64,000 nucleotides of DNA from RGIG3178 sp963674495 (GCA_963674495.2 CAXXLG010000002.1:992001-1056000); one strand, 5' to 3'. Shown: positions 7,513-16,469, counted from the first letter of the stretch. The notes: a model not told the origin generated them from the letters alone. Numbers and translations: made by a program.

Positions 7513-9182
7513 AACAGTTTTGGGCGCTGACCTGGGTGCAGGTCAAAATGCACATGGGCGTGGCCGATCTATTATCCACACTGCGCGGAAGCAAAAAGGA
7601 TAAGCTCAAGGGCATCGCTACCATCGCGATGGTGCTGGTGCTGTGCGGCATGCTCGTCGGCGTGGTGGCCTTTTTGATGAACGTACTTTTTTCCGCTGCG
7701 ATGATACCGGTGTTTCAGCAGACCGTACTGGCGTTGGTCATACTGGCCGCGATGATTGTGGTGCTTCTTTTCGGCATTTTCTATGCCATCAGTCTGTACT
7801 ATGCAAAGGATAACGAGTTTCTCATGTCGCTGCCCATGGGCAAATATACGGCGTTTGCCAGTAAATTCACGGTGGCGCTGATCGGCGAAGTGGGGACGTT
7901 TGCACTCATCGTGGTACCCACGCTTGTGGTTTTCTCGTTGCACGCAAATATTTCGCTGACATTTTTCTTCAAGAGCTTTTTGGTAATTTTGCTCGGCCCA
8001 TTCATCCCCTTCGCCGTAGCAAACCTTTTGGCGGCGATCATGATGCGCGTGTCCATCATATCACGCCATAAGGACAAGATCGCGGTGTTTGGCGGTTTTA
8101 TTCTGCTGATCGGGTATTTGTTTCTCAACCAATATCTGTCCTCCAACCTGGCGACGATGGACTCGTACGATATCATAGCGTTGATGGGCGGCGGACTGAT
8201 ACAGATGGTAACGACGGCGTTCCCGCCTGCGCGCTGGGCGGCGATGGCACTGGTGTATCAGGACAGCCGCGCGCTTTTCGGCCTTGTCATGTTTGTGGGT
8301 ATGTCGGGGCTGGCCATTCTTTTGTGCATTTTTTTTGCGGGCCGCATGTATTCTATAAGCGCCGCCGCGCAGGGAGAAACCTTACAAAAAAACAAGCGCG
8401 TCGATGTGAGAAGCATGGGACAACGGGCACAAAAACCGTGGTGGAGCATTTTTAAAAAGGAATGGAAAACGCTGTTGCGTTCGCCGGTCTACGCCATCAA
8501 CGCATTGACCAGCGTGGTGCTGGCGCCGCTGATGGTGGTGGTGCTCGTATTTACACCCATCAATGGTGTCCAGGGCGGTATGCGGGGGCTTGTGGACGTG
8601 TTGCAAACGGACCAATCTAGCCTATTGTTCTTGCTCATAGGTGCGGGATACTGTTATTTTATGGCCTCGCTGAATACGGCGGCCATGACCATGTATTCCC
8701 GAGAAGGTGAAGCGCTGTGGATCCTGCAGGTGGTGCCGGTTGAAGCAAAAGCGTTTTACGGCGGCAAGTTGATGTGCTCGTTGAGCATTTCGATTCTCAG
8801 CATTCTGATGGCTTGCGGCTCCTTTATATTGATTTTGGGTATCTCATTGAATATGGTGCTGGGCATTGCGGCGTTGAGCCTTCTGGCCTGCATGCCCGCG
8901 CTGTTGTTGATGCTGTTGTTGGACATGAAATGGCCGCACCTGCATTGGGACAGCGAGCGCAAGGCGATGAAGAGCAACATCAATGCGTTTGTAGGCATGA
9001 TCATTGCATTTTTATTTGCACCCGCTGTTGGATTCGTGGGTTTGGGCCTGACAAAGCTTGGTATGACAGCTTTTTCGGCCATCCTCGTGATGACGGCGGT
9101 CTGCGTCTGTCTGACCGTGCTGATCTGCATGCTCAGTATTCGCCGGACGCAGGGACTGTTGGACCATATGTCGGAGCGGTAA
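7509..9182 (+). CDS. Putative ABC exporter permease, about 12 helices
   Basis: A 557-residue, very hydrophobic protein. The start is a TTG at 7509 whose last two bases are the first two of the upstream TGA stop; it gives MKQFWALTWVQVKM. It contains two halves, each with several helices separated by a cytoplasmic region (about residues 300-330, KRVDVRSMGQRAQKPWWSIF). It resembles the large membrane subunits found with CcmA-like ATPases in Clostridia. There are no lipoprotein or peptidase domains. The ATPase directly upstream is its obvious partner; the exported substrate is not evident. Confidence 0.8.
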   Translation: MKQFWALTWVQVKMHMGVADLLSTLRGSKKDKLKGIATIAMVLVLCGMLVGVVAFLMNVLFSAAMIPVFQQTVLALVILAAMIVVLLFGIFYAISLYYAKDNEFLMSLPMGKYTAFASKFTVALIGEVGTFALIVVPTLVVFSLHANISLTFFFKSFLVILLGPFIPFAVANLLAAIMMRVSIISRHKDKIAVFGGFILLIGYLFLNQYLSSNLATMDSYDIIALMGGGLIQMVTTAFPPARWAAMALVYQDSRALFGLVMFVGMSGLAILLCIFFAGRMYSISAAAQGETLQKNKRVDVRSMGQRAQKPWWSIFKKEWKTLLRSPVYAINALTSVVLAPLMVVVLVFTPINGVQGGMRGLVDVLQTDQSSLLFLLIGAGYCYFMASLNTAAMTMYSREGEALWILQVVPVEAKAFYGGKLMCSLSISILSILMACGSFILILGISLNMVLGIAALSLLACMPALLLMLLLDMKWPHLHWDSERKAMKSNINAFVGMIIAFLFAPAVGFVGLGLTKLGMTAFSAILVMTAVCVCLTVLICMLSIRRTQGLLDHMSER

Positions 9183-9234
9183 CGGGGCGGGAAATGGCAT
9201 GTTTGCGCAATTTGATAGCACAGGCTCGCTATTC

Positions 9235-9263
9235 TTTACATTTGATTGGCTGTCCAGTAAAAT
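9235..9263 (+). promoter_or_regulatory. Promoter for the degV-lipoprotein unit
   Basis: TTTACA (9235-9240), a 17-bp spacer and TAAAAT (9258-9263), 33 bp before the DegV start. Confidence 0.65.
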
Positions 9264-9296
9264 GGATTCAAGAGCAGGCGATCCGGAAAGGACGAA

Positions 9297-10142
9297 ATGG
9301 GTATGATAAAAATCATTGCAGACAGCACATGTGATTTGCCGGAGGAAATGTTTCAAACCTATAATATTAACACCATTCCCCTCAAGGTAAGCATTGCTGG
9401 CAAAACGTATGACGACAAGATTGACATTACAACACAGGAGCTTTTCGCGTTGATCGAAAAACACGATGAAATGTCGGTGACATCGGCGCCGGCCCCCGAA
9501 CAATACCGCGCCATGATGGAGGAGGCGGTGAGCCAAGGTCACAGCGTTATTTGTATCACCATTTCATCGGGGCTTAGCGCGTCCTATCAAAGCGCGACGC
9601 TGGCAGCAAAAATGGTTGAAGGCAAAGTGGACGTTGTGGATACGCTTACAACCTCGCTTGGCAGCGGCTTGGTCTCGTTGTTGGCGATGCGGATGGTGGC
9701 GGAGGGCGCCGCGCATGATGATATTGTAAAGGCGTGCAGGGAAAAGGTATCAAGACAGCGCACACTGTTGATCGTGGATACGGTGGATTATTTAAGGCGC
9801 GGAGGTCGTATCGGCGCCGTAGCGGCACGCATGGTGGGCATCATGGGTATCAAGCCCATTATCAACGTGCAGAAAGACGGAACCAACGCCGTCATCCATA
9901 AAACACGCGGTTACAAAAAGGGCATGGAATGGATGCTAAACTATATGCTCACCACGGCAAGGGATTTAAAGCAGCAGACCATCGGTATTGCGTACTCGTC
10001 GTTGGGGGCACCGGCACTGAAGTTCAAAGAGATGATGGAGCGGCATATCATACCTAAAGAAGTATTGATGTGTGGTCTTGGTAGCGTTGTGGCCACCCAT
10101 GTCGGGCCCAATGCGTTCGGCATATTTTATGAGGAAAAGTGA
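9297..10142 (+). CDS. DegV family fatty-acid-binding protein
   Basis: A 281-residue protein with the DegV hallmarks: the N-terminal IIADSTCDLPEE motif, TSAPAPEQY around residue 60, ISSGLSASYQSA near 85 and the LRRGGRIG motif in the middle. Family members bind a single fatty acid; in Bacillota they act as FakB subunits that present the fatty acid to the kinase FakA, which is not in this window. A second ATG six bases downstream is an equally possible start. The lipoprotein gene follows after 21 bp and is probably cotranscribed. Confidence 0.92.
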   Translation: MGMIKIIADSTCDLPEEMFQTYNINTIPLKVSIAGKTYDDKIDITTQELFALIEKHDEMSVTSAPAPEQYRAMMEEAVSQGHSVICITISSGLSASYQSATLAAKMVEGKVDVVDTLTTSLGSGLVSLLAMRMVAEGAAHDDIVKACREKVSRQRTLLIVDTVDYLRRGGRIGAVAARMVGIMGIKPIINVQKDGTNAVIHKTRGYKKGMEWMLNYMLTTARDLKQQTIGIAYSSLGAPALKFKEMMERHIIPKEVLMCGLGSVVATHVGPNAFGIFYEEK

Positions 10143-10163
10143 GCCGAAAAGGAAGGTGTTCTG

Positions 10164-10685
10164 ATGAACAGTAAGAAATGGATCTGTATCATATTGGCCG
10201 TTGCGCTGTGTACCGCGCTCTATGGCTGTTCCAAAGAAAACGAACAGCAATCCGTTGTGCCCGCACCAACGCTTGCGCCGGATGACAGCCTGAGTATTAC
10301 GGGCAACGTGGAACTGGCGCTGAACGAAAACCACGAATATACAGTCACCTGTACCAGCGATATTCCCCAAGAGGCATTCGTTACCATCTATCTGATGGAT
10401 GATATGGGCAATATGCTGGATGTTACACATGATGTGATCCAACACAACGGTGTATGCTACGCGACCTTTGATGCCGATAGTTCCGATGCCACGGCGAGGG
10501 AGAACGATGCGCATGCCATCATGGCGCGGGTGGAGTTCTATCCGAGCATATCCGAGCAGCCCATTGCGATTCGGGAGAAGTTTGGATCCAAGGGCAACAA
10601 GCTTGCCGGCGACAATATTGTCGTGGACGATACCACCGGTGATATTGGCGTGCGGATGGAATCCACCGTACGTGATCTTATCTGA
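10164..10685 (+). CDS. Hypothetical lipoprotein
   Basis: A 173-residue protein. The signal peptide MNSKKWICIILAVALCTALY is followed by a GC lipobox, so it should be exported and lipid-anchored. The mature part starts with a Pro/Ala-rich linker (PAPTLAPDD) and then a region rich in beta-strand-forming residues. I do not recognise a family. AAGGAAGG precedes the start. It lies behind degV and ends at a strong terminator, so its expression is probably tied to degV. Confidence 0.75.
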   Translation: MNSKKWICIILAVALCTALYGCSKENEQQSVVPAPTLAPDDSLSITGNVELALNENHEYTVTCTSDIPQEAFVTIYLMDDMGNMLDVTHDVIQHNGVCYATFDADSSDATARENDAHAIMARVEFYPSISEQPIAIREKFGSKGNKLAGDNIVVDDTTGDIGVRMESTVRDLI

Positions 10686-10695
10686 TAGAGCAAAA

Positions 10696-10727
10696 AAAAG
10701 GGGCGACCGCAGGCCGCCCCTTTTTTT
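10696..10727 (+). terminator. Intrinsic terminator after the lipoprotein gene
   Basis: A GC-rich stem (GGGGCG with CGCCCC, plus an inner CC/GG pair) is followed by seven T residues and preceded by eight A residues, so it can act in both directions. Confidence 0.9.
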
Positions 10728-10765
10728 GTTACGTACATGTGTTCATCTCACGTGCCCGTGCCCAA

Positions 10766-10795
10766 TAAAAAAACGGCCATGGCGGCCGCTTTTTA
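10766..10795 (-). terminator. Terminator for the leftward lipoprotein genes
   Basis: CGGCC and GGCCG form a stem flanked by a seven-A tract on the left and five T residues on the right. Read leftward, it ends the lipoprotein pair at 10809-11505. Confidence 0.65.
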
Positions 10796-10808
10796 TGAGG
10801 TGTCCTTA

Positions 10809-11138
10809 TTATTTGTACAACACCGTTTTCGTGCCGTCCTTGCCAACAATGGTCAATGTATCCCCTTTTTCATCAAGGGTGAACGTTGCTTGGTCGATGA
10901 TGGGTTGACCCTCTGGCGTTGCTATTGTAAATATGACCTGATCGGAATCCTCTTCGATGGAGAAGGTGCCGCCCACCATGATGTCGTCCCCAATATCGAT
11001 GGAAAAAGTCATGTCGCTGTTAAACGAATACACGACGCCGGTCTCGTCCGTCCACGTTCCTTGGATGGCGCTCTTTTTACAGCCTGCTAGGGCGAACATA
11101 CATAGGAGAAGGGCAAACACAAACGCAAGTTTTTTCAT
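10809..11138 (-). CDS. Small lipoprotein with an IxGTW motif
   Basis: A 109-residue protein starting MKKLAFVFALL, with GGAGGAATG upstream fixing the start. The signal peptide ends in an LAGC lipobox. The mature domain begins with IQGTWTDETG and then alternating hydrophobic beta-strands (VVYSFNSD, TFTLDEKGDTLTIV), consistent with a small beta-barrel or sandwich similar to lipocalin-like extracytoplasmic domains. It is a paralog of the gene immediately upstream on the same strand. Function unknown. Confidence 0.75.
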   Translation of the reverse strand: MKKLAFVFALLLCMFALAGCKKSAIQGTWTDETGVVYSFNSDMTFSIDIGDDIMVGGTFSIEEDSDQVIFTIATPEGQPIIDQATFTLDEKGDTLTIVGKDGTKTVLYK

Positions 11139-11181
11139 TAAACATTCCTCCGTGCGGCCAAGCCGCCAACAATGATACATG

Positions 11182-11505
11182 CTATCGTACGCGCGTCATG
11201 GTAATGACTGCGCCGGAATCCGGACTGGTGATGTGCAGCGTATTTTTGCGTACTTCCACGAGGCCGCTTTGCTGCTGTCCTTCCACCGTCAGGACCAAGG
11301 TGCTGGTATCCTCATCCAGCGTATACGTGCCGTATACGGGATTCTGTCCACTCAACGTAATGATGACCTGCAGATCCTCGGTAAATTCATAGGCGGCGCC
11401 CAAAGAATCATGTTTCCATGTGCCGATAATGGAGGTGCTGCCAAAACAGCCCAAGAGACAGCCTGTGAGCATGATTATGCACAACAGTAGGCAAACACCC
11501 TTCAT
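11182..11505 (-). CDS. Small lipoprotein with an IxGTW motif, paralog of its neighbour
   Basis: A 107-residue protein with a hydrophobic N-terminus ending in an LLGC lipobox, then STSIIGTWKHDSLG. It has the same strand pattern as the downstream neighbour: a YEFTEDLQVIITL segment, then YTLDEDTSTLVLTV. A local duplication is the simplest explanation. A well-formed leftward promoter at 11550-11578 drives it, and the downstream copy follows after 43 bp, so both are probably on one transcript. Confidence 0.72.
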   Translation of the reverse strand: MKGVCLLLCIIMLTGCLLGCFGSTSIIGTWKHDSLGAAYEFTEDLQVIITLSGQNPVYGTYTLDEDTSTLVLTVEGQQQSGLVEVRKNTLHITSPDSGAVITMTRVR

Positions 11506-11549
11506 TACTTCGCCTCTTTCCTATAAATCTAAGCGAGAATAGTCGATTT

Positions 11550-11578
11550 ATTATAACGGCATTTGCCATGTTTGTAAA
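11550..11578 (-). promoter_or_regulatory. Promoter for the paired lipoprotein genes
   Basis: On the minus strand TTTACA (11578-11573), a 17-bp spacer and TATAAT (11555-11550), about 45 bp upstream of the first lipoprotein start. Confidence 0.75.
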
Positions 11579-11639
11579 GCGCGCCCGTTTGCGAAAACGA
11601 GATCGATATTTCCGTATAAAAGACGAGGCTGGAAGAATA

Positions 11640-11840
11640 ATGAAAGAAAAAACGGTTGATGAGATTGACGTAATGCTGGAATCAATCCGCTCTGATGATA
11701 CAATTTGTTTGGTTCAAAATCTAGGAATGGGGGGGGATAACCGCGTAGATGCACGTGAATACGGGCGTGAAAAAGCGGGCGTATACGCCATGCCATTTGC
11801 GTTAAAGAGCAAATGTACCATGGCCTCTGTCACTGTTTGA
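11640..11840 (+). CDS. Possible small protein with an internal G8 tract (doubtful)
   Basis: A 66-codon frame beginning MKEKTVDEIDVMLESIRSDD, with GGAAG a few bases upstream. The first 30 residues look natural; the rest, after an eight-G run at 11729-11736, does not. In both other frames the tract is followed within four codons by a stop. It could be a small regulatory protein, a decayed gene, or no gene at all. An ORF reading further upstream is rejected because that sequence is the leftward promoter. Confidence 0.25.
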   Translation: MKEKTVDEIDVMLESIRSDDTICLVQNLGMGGDNRVDAREYGREKAGVYAMPFALKSKCTMASVTV

Positions 11841-11844
11841 GGGT

Positions 11845-11873
11845 TTGTTTTTGAAGGGAAACTATGGTAAAAT
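11845..11873 (+). promoter_or_regulatory. Promoter for the small helical protein-cdaA-cdaR operon
   Basis: TTGTTT (11845-11850), a 17-bp spacer and TAAAAT (11868-11873), 32 bp before the likely ATG. Confidence 0.65.
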
Positions 11874-11905
11874 GAAACATCAAAACAAGAAGGCGCGTGG
11901 TCTGG

Positions 11906-12337
11906 ATGAAGTGCAACGAGCAGGATAAAACGCATGGACAGGACGAGCAATCAACGCATGTGGACGACGCGTGCATTCAAGCAGCGGATGAGATTCTCTA
12001 TAAGCTGTCAATGTTAAAGAGGGAACGGATTACACTGATCAATCTTGCCCATGAAAGAACCCAGGCCAACCTGCCGATCAACAGCCCGGAGGTATTGGCT
12101 CAGGCGGAGAAGATCAACCTGTTGCTGGAGGACGAAGCAATCCGCGAACTGTTTATGTTTCTTCGAAAGTCCTCATGGGCGCAAAGCAGATTGGACATCT
12201 TTGAATTCAAACAATCGTCGTTGGTTTTGGCATCGCTCAATCAACGCGACGCCAAATGGCTTCCGGTGGCCTATCAAGAGTTTCACATGTTTCAGGAGAA
12301 GCTGTTGCAACGGTTGCTCACCACCATTAAACTTTAG
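11906..12337 (+). CDS. Small helical cytoplasmic protein upstream of cdaA
   Basis: A protein of about 143 residues, charged and predicted to be almost all alpha-helix (ADEILYKLSMLKRERITLI, LAQAEKINLLLEDEA, and a C-terminal helix ending in LLTTIKL). The overall look recalls YlbF/YmcA-like helical proteins, but I cannot assign it confidently. The start is uncertain: AAGAAGG lies 3 bases before a GTG at 11897 and 12 bases before this ATG. cdaA follows after 17 bp, so the two are very likely cotranscribed. Confidence 0.75.
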   Translation: MKCNEQDKTHGQDEQSTHVDDACIQAADEILYKLSMLKRERITLINLAHERTQANLPINSPEVLAQAEKINLLLEDEAIRELFMFLRKSSWAQSRLDIFEFKQSSLVLASLNQRDAKWLPVAYQEFHMFQEKLLQRLLTTIKL

Positions 12338-12354
12338 CGTAAAGGAGGTGCTAT

Positions 12355-13191
12355 ATGGAGGATCTTTGGAATGCTGTTTTGGCAAGCCTGTCAAGGTTTG
12401 ACCTGGTGGATGCGGTGGATATCGTCATCGTTGCCGTATTGATCTATTATATTCTAAAGTTGGCCAGTAAAACGCGGGCTAAGCAGGTGTTGCGCGGCAT
12501 TGGTTTTGTACTTGTCATCGCATGGTTGTCCTCTATGTTGCGCCTGCAAACCGTTTCATGGATACTCAATTACATCGTCAACAGCGGTGCCATCGTGATG
12601 GTCATATTATTTCAACCGGAATTGCGCCGCGCGCTTGAGCAGTTGGGACGTGGCCGGTTTCTCGATACGTTGTCTCGGGTACATGCCGGCAGCGATACGG
12701 CACAGGAGATTACACGTGCATTGTTAAACCTGTCCAAGCAGCGCGTCGGGGCGCTGGTCGCATTGCAGCGCACGGTTGCGCTGGAAGATATTTTGGAAAC
12801 GGGAACGCGCATCGACGGCGCCGTGTCCGCGGCACTTTTGGAAACTATATTCAAAACCGGAACCGCATTGCACGACGGCGCGGTCATCGTACACGGTGAT
12901 ACGCTGTTGGCGGCGGGTTGTTTTTTGCCGTTGACGCAGCGTCAGGATTTGGACCAAGCGGTGGGGACGCGCCATCGTGCGGCCATCGGACTGAGCGAGG
13001 TGTCCGATGCCATTGTGTTTATCGTATCGGAGGAAACCGGCATCATTACCGCGGCGGCGGAAGGCCAGTTTTTACGTAATCTAAACGCCGCGAGCATCCG
13101 TGAGCTGATGATCTCGGGCCGCAATAACACCGAGACCAACGGCAGGACGCTTATAAACCGCATCCGCAGCCACATGAGGAAAGACATATGA
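12355..13191 (+). CDS. cdaA: Diadenylate cyclase CdaA
   Basis: A 278-residue protein with three N-terminal membrane helices (about residues 15-85) and a C-terminal DAC domain. The two catalytic motifs are present: DGA in ALHDGAVIVHGD and RHR in GTRHRAAIGLSE. It makes c-di-AMP from two ATP at the inner face of the membrane; c-di-AMP controls potassium and osmotic balance in Bacillota. AAAGGAGG precedes the start. The stop overlaps the start of cdaR (ATGA), the conserved arrangement. The usual third gene, glmM, is not present here. Confidence 0.97.
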   Translation: MEDLWNAVLASLSRFDLVDAVDIVIVAVLIYYILKLASKTRAKQVLRGIGFVLVIAWLSSMLRLQTVSWILNYIVNSGAIVMVILFQPELRRALEQLGRGRFLDTLSRVHAGSDTAQEITRALLNLSKQRVGALVALQRTVALEDILETGTRIDGAVSAALLETIFKTGTALHDGAVIVHGDTLLAAGCFLPLTQRQDLDQAVGTRHRAAIGLSEVSDAIVFIVSEETGIITAAAEGQFLRNLNAASIRELMISGRNNTETNGRTLINRIRSHMRKDI

Positions 13192-14153
13192 AAGGCATAT
13201 GGCAAAGATTCAACCATAATCTCGGGTTGAAAATAGTTGCATTGATTTTTGCAATCATTACATGGAGTTTTATCATCGTGGTGGATGATCCATTGCGCAT
13301 CCGCACGATTGCCGATGTGCCGTTGCGCGTTGTTGGCCTTGTGGACTTAGAGGAGCAAGGGCTGATCGTGCGCAACGACGACGCGTTCGATTCGGTCACC
13401 ATGGAAGTTGACGCAAAGATCAGCGAGACCAATCGCCTGAACATCGGCGCGGTGACGATGACGGCGGACCTGAGTGGTATCCAGCGCAAGGGACAATACG
13501 AGATCTTTTTATCGGGGGAAACAACGGTGGGCAGCGTGGTGTCCATTTCGCCTTCGGTGATCACGCTGGATGTGGATGAAAGGATTACCCGCGAAATTCC
13601 CGTGTCCTACGCCTATGAAGGACAAATGAGCGAATCGCTGTACCATCTTGAACCTATGCTGACGACATCCGAGATCGAAATCACCGGTGCGCAGACCGAT
13701 GTTGAACGTGTGACCAGTGCGGTATGCGTGATCAACCTTGGCAGCGTGACCGAAAACGTTAACAGTTCATACCCGCTCAAGCTTTTGGATAAGGACAACC
13801 AGGAAATTCCATCCGATCTGTTCGTCAATACGCTGCCGGTGGTGACGGTACAGATGCCGGTCTTTGCGAAAAAATCGATAGATATCACCAGCGATCCCGC
13901 CGTATGCATTGAGGACATCAGTGCGGTGGCATCCGGGTATCAGATATCCAATATCAGCTTCTCCCAGACTGGAATCACGGTATACGGAACGCAGGAAGCG
14001 CTTGCCGGTCTGGAAAGCATCGGCTTACGCCCCGTCAAAGTGGATGGTTTAAAAGCCACCAAGACGTTTGAAGTGGAGCTTTTGTTGCCCGAGGGTGTGA
14101 TGCAGATATCTCAAACGCCCATTCGCATGACGGTTACCATTATAAAATTATAG
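13188..14153 (+). CDS. cdaR: CdaA regulatory protein, YbbR-domain (CdaR)
   Basis: A 321-residue protein with one N-terminal membrane helix (about residues 12-32, IVALIFAIITWSFIIVVDD) followed by an extracytoplasmic region of repeated beta-rich YbbR domains, each with the recurring pattern of a strand, a VxV and a P-V step. It binds CdaA and modulates its activity. Translation is coupled to cdaA by a 4-bp overlap. A perfect hairpin at 14160-14180 follows the gene. Confidence 0.93.
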   Translation: MKGIWQRFNHNLGLKIVALIFAIITWSFIIVVDDPLRIRTIADVPLRVVGLVDLEEQGLIVRNDDAFDSVTMEVDAKISETNRLNIGAVTMTADLSGIQRKGQYEIFLSGETTVGSVVSISPSVITLDVDERITREIPVSYAYEGQMSESLYHLEPMLTTSEIEITGAQTDVERVTSAVCVINLGSVTENVNSSYPLKLLDKDNQEIPSDLFVNTLPVVTVQMPVFAKKSIDITSDPAVCIEDISAVASGYQISNISFSQTGITVYGTQEALAGLESIGLRPVKVDGLKATKTFEVELLLPEGVMQISQTPIRMTVTIIKL

Positions 14154-14159
14154 GAGTAA

Positions 14160-14180
14160 ACGGGGCGGGAACCGCCCCGT
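14160..14180 (+). terminator. Perfect GC-rich hairpin after cdaR
   Basis: ACGGGGCGG and CCGCCCCGT pair perfectly across a GAA loop. The following TGCCTTT is a poor T-run, so this may be a partial terminator or an mRNA 3'-end stabiliser before the next gene. Confidence 0.6.
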
Positions 14181-14196
14181 TGCCTTTGGGAGAACT

Positions 14197-15786
14197 ATGA
14201 AAATGAAATCCGTTAGCATTGGCATACCGCTATCCCTTGATGATGACGAGGGGCAACTGCCAAAAATGGTCATAGAACGGCTCGGTCTTTCGCAAAGGGA
14301 TATTCTCGCCACGGACATTGTAAAAAAAAGTATTGACGCGCGCAAAAACAGGGTGCGTTTTTTGTATACACTCGATATAACCGTACCCGCAAACGCGCAT
14401 ATCCCATCCGATGTACAGCCAGTCAAAGACAGACAGCCGCTCGTTGTGTACAGTGGGGCATCAAAGCTTCCGTATCCGCCCGTTGTAATTGGAGCGGGGC
14501 CATGCGGGTTGATGGCGGCGTTGGTGTTGGCACAACAGGGGTATAAAACCATCGTACTTGAGAGGGGTGGGGATGTTGAGAAGCGCAAGAAACAGGTCGA
14601 ACGGTTTTTCAACGGCGGCATGCACGATGGACAGAACAACGTATTATTCGGCGACGGTGGCGCCGGCACTTTTTCCGACGGCAAGCTGACCGCACGCCGG
14701 CACGATGCGTATGCTGATTTTGTGTTGCGTGCGTTGATCGACCATGGGGCGCCCGATGAGATTCGCTATGTCAACAAGCCACACCTTGGTACCGACGTTT
14801 TAACGGATATTGTCCAAAGGCTCAAGCGGGACATCATTCAAGCCGGCGGGCAATGGATCAACGGAGCAAGGGTGGACGGCTTTTGCCAAAAAAGCGGCAG
14901 TCTGACCGAGGTGCTCTATACCAAGGACGGGCAGCACACGGGAGTGCCCGCCGTATGCGCGATTCTAGCCATCGGCCACAGCGCCAGAGACACCTATGCC
15001 ATGCTGCGTGAAAGCGGCATTGCGATGGCATTCAAGCCGTTTGCGGTTGGTCTTCGCATCGAGCATCCGCAGCACGTGATCGATCGGGCGCAATACGGAT
15101 CCTACGCGGGACACGAGAAGCTCGGTGCCGCCGACTATGCGCTGACGGCGAAACATGGTGGGCGCGGCGTTTATACATTTTGCATGTGCCCCGGCGGTAT
15201 GGTTATTCCGTCGATATCCGAAGCGGGGCATCTTTGCGTCAACGGAATGAGCGGTTCTACCAGAGACGGACAAAACGCCAACGCTGCCGTCGTGGTGCAG
15301 GTATCCAAAGAGGACTGCGGACAGGACGTTTTTGCCGGCATCGAATTTCAGCGCCACTATGAGAAAATAGCGTATGGGATGACGGACGATTATGCGGCGC
15401 CGGTACAAAGGCTGAAAGATTTTTTGTTGGATCGCAAAAGCACCGAGATTAACCAAGTGGTTCCGAGCTATCCGCGCGGCTATGTGCTGTCAAACCTAAG
15501 AAACTGTCTACCACCGTTTGCGTACAGCGGCATTGCGCACGGCATCGGCCAGTTCGACCGAAATCTTTCTGGCTTTGCTATGGACGATGCCGTACTAACG
15601 GGCGTAGAGATGCGAACCAGCGCGCCGGTACGCATCATACGGCGAGAGGATAGGCAGTCAGAGGCGCTGCTTGGGTTGTATCCTGCAGGGGAAGGGGCGG
15701 GTTATGCCGGGGGTATTATCAGTGCTGCGGCGGACGGAATCAGATCCGCGTGCAGCATTGCGTCGCAATACGCGCCTTTGCTTTGA
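14197..15786 (+). CDS. FAD-dependent oxidoreductase (COG2509 type)
   Basis: A 529-residue flavoprotein. An N-terminal region of about 90 residues with a small alpha/beta domain (VKKSIDARKNRVRFLYTLDI) precedes the dinucleotide-binding motif VVIGAGPCGLMAALVLAQQG. It also shows the LERGGDVEKRKK continuation and a GDGGAGTFSDGKLT motif. This layout matches the broadly conserved uncharacterised FAD-dependent dehydrogenases of Bacillota. The C-terminal GAGYAGGIISAAADG segment is a second nucleotide-binding signature. The substrate is unknown. Weak GGGAG ribosome binding site. Confidence 0.88.
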   Translation: MKMKSVSIGIPLSLDDDEGQLPKMVIERLGLSQRDILATDIVKKSIDARKNRVRFLYTLDITVPANAHIPSDVQPVKDRQPLVVYSGASKLPYPPVVIGAGPCGLMAALVLAQQGYKTIVLERGGDVEKRKKQVERFFNGGMHDGQNNVLFGDGGAGTFSDGKLTARRHDAYADFVLRALIDHGAPDEIRYVNKPHLGTDVLTDIVQRLKRDIIQAGGQWINGARVDGFCQKSGSLTEVLYTKDGQHTGVPAVCAILAIGHSARDTYAMLRESGIAMAFKPFAVGLRIEHPQHVIDRAQYGSYAGHEKLGAADYALTAKHGGRGVYTFCMCPGGMVIPSISEAGHLCVNGMSGSTRDGQNANAAVVVQVSKEDCGQDVFAGIEFQRHYEKIAYGMTDDYAAPVQRLKDFLLDRKSTEINQVVPSYPRGYVLSNLRNCLPPFAYSGIAHGIGQFDRNLSGFAMDDAVLTGVEMRTSAPVRIIRREDRQSEALLGLYPAGEGAGYAGGIISAAADGIRSACSIASQYAPLL

Positions 15787-15811
15787 CGGGAAGCAAGCAT
15801 TCATGTATAAT
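15783..15811 (+). promoter_or_regulatory. Promoter overlapping the FAD oxidoreductase stop codon
   Basis: TTGACG (15783-15788), a 17-bp spacer and TATAAT (15806-15811). The -35 box contains the upstream TGA stop. It serves the membrane-anchored protein that starts at 15853. Confidence 0.8.
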
Positions 15812-15852
15812 CGTCGTACAAGTAATACAACACAAGGGTAGGGGGAGCTTCC

Positions 15853-16458
15853 TTGGCAAAAAAACGAGACTATCGTACCGATACCGGTCGTAAACATCGG
15901 CCTATGACGCGCAAAGAAATTCTGTTACAGTTGGGATTGTGCGTTGCAATTCTGTTATTCTTCACCATCAAAGATACATTTTTCCCGTCTGGGGCCACAA
16001 CTGCTCCGACGCCCACGCAAACCATAAGCGTGGAACAAAAGACCGGTAGCGGCATGCTGGATGCCGCCGCGGTGCAGGCGCTTGACATTGAACTGCCTAA
16101 AGGGGATGGCAATTGGCGGGTGTTGATGGTGGATTGGGAAGGATCGGTATCCTATACACTGCTCTCTTCAGATGTTTTGGATCTGAGCATGGAGAATTTG
16201 AGTAAAGTGGGCTATGACGTGGGTACGTCGGCAAGGGTGAATGTTGTGGATATTGAAGCGTTGGCGGCCTTGCTCCAGTTTGTGCCTACGGGTGACAGTG
16301 TTACCGTCATCGGTGCCAACGGAATTTCTGTGGATAACACGACTTATGCTCTGATTGCGAACGGTGCGAGAAAGAGTGGATTAAACGTCAAACTTGGCGA
16401 GTGGAACGGCGATGTGGTCACACCTTCGCCGTCCATTGAACCTTCGCAGGCCGAATAA
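15853..16458 (+). CDS. Membrane-anchored extracytoplasmic protein of unknown function
   Basis: A 201-residue protein with a TTG start preceded by AGGGGGAG. The N-terminus is strongly basic (MAKKRDYRTDTGRKHRPMTR), then one membrane helix near residues 25-40, a Thr/Pro-rich linker (TTAPTPTQT), and a globular region of about 130 residues. The globular part contains LDIELPKGDGNWRVLMVDW, and a loose resemblance to periplasmic domains is all I can claim. It has its own promoter and a possible terminator at 16470-16499. Confidence 0.72.
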   Translation: MAKKRDYRTDTGRKHRPMTRKEILLQLGLCVAILLFFTIKDTFFPSGATTAPTPTQTISVEQKTGSGMLDAAAVQALDIELPKGDGNWRVLMVDWEGSVSYTLLSSDVLDLSMENLSKVGYDVGTSARVNVVDIEALAALLQFVPTGDSVTVIGANGISVDNTTYALIANGARKSGLNVKLGEWNGDVVTPSPSIEPSQAE

Positions 16459-16469
16459 TATGTGATGGA

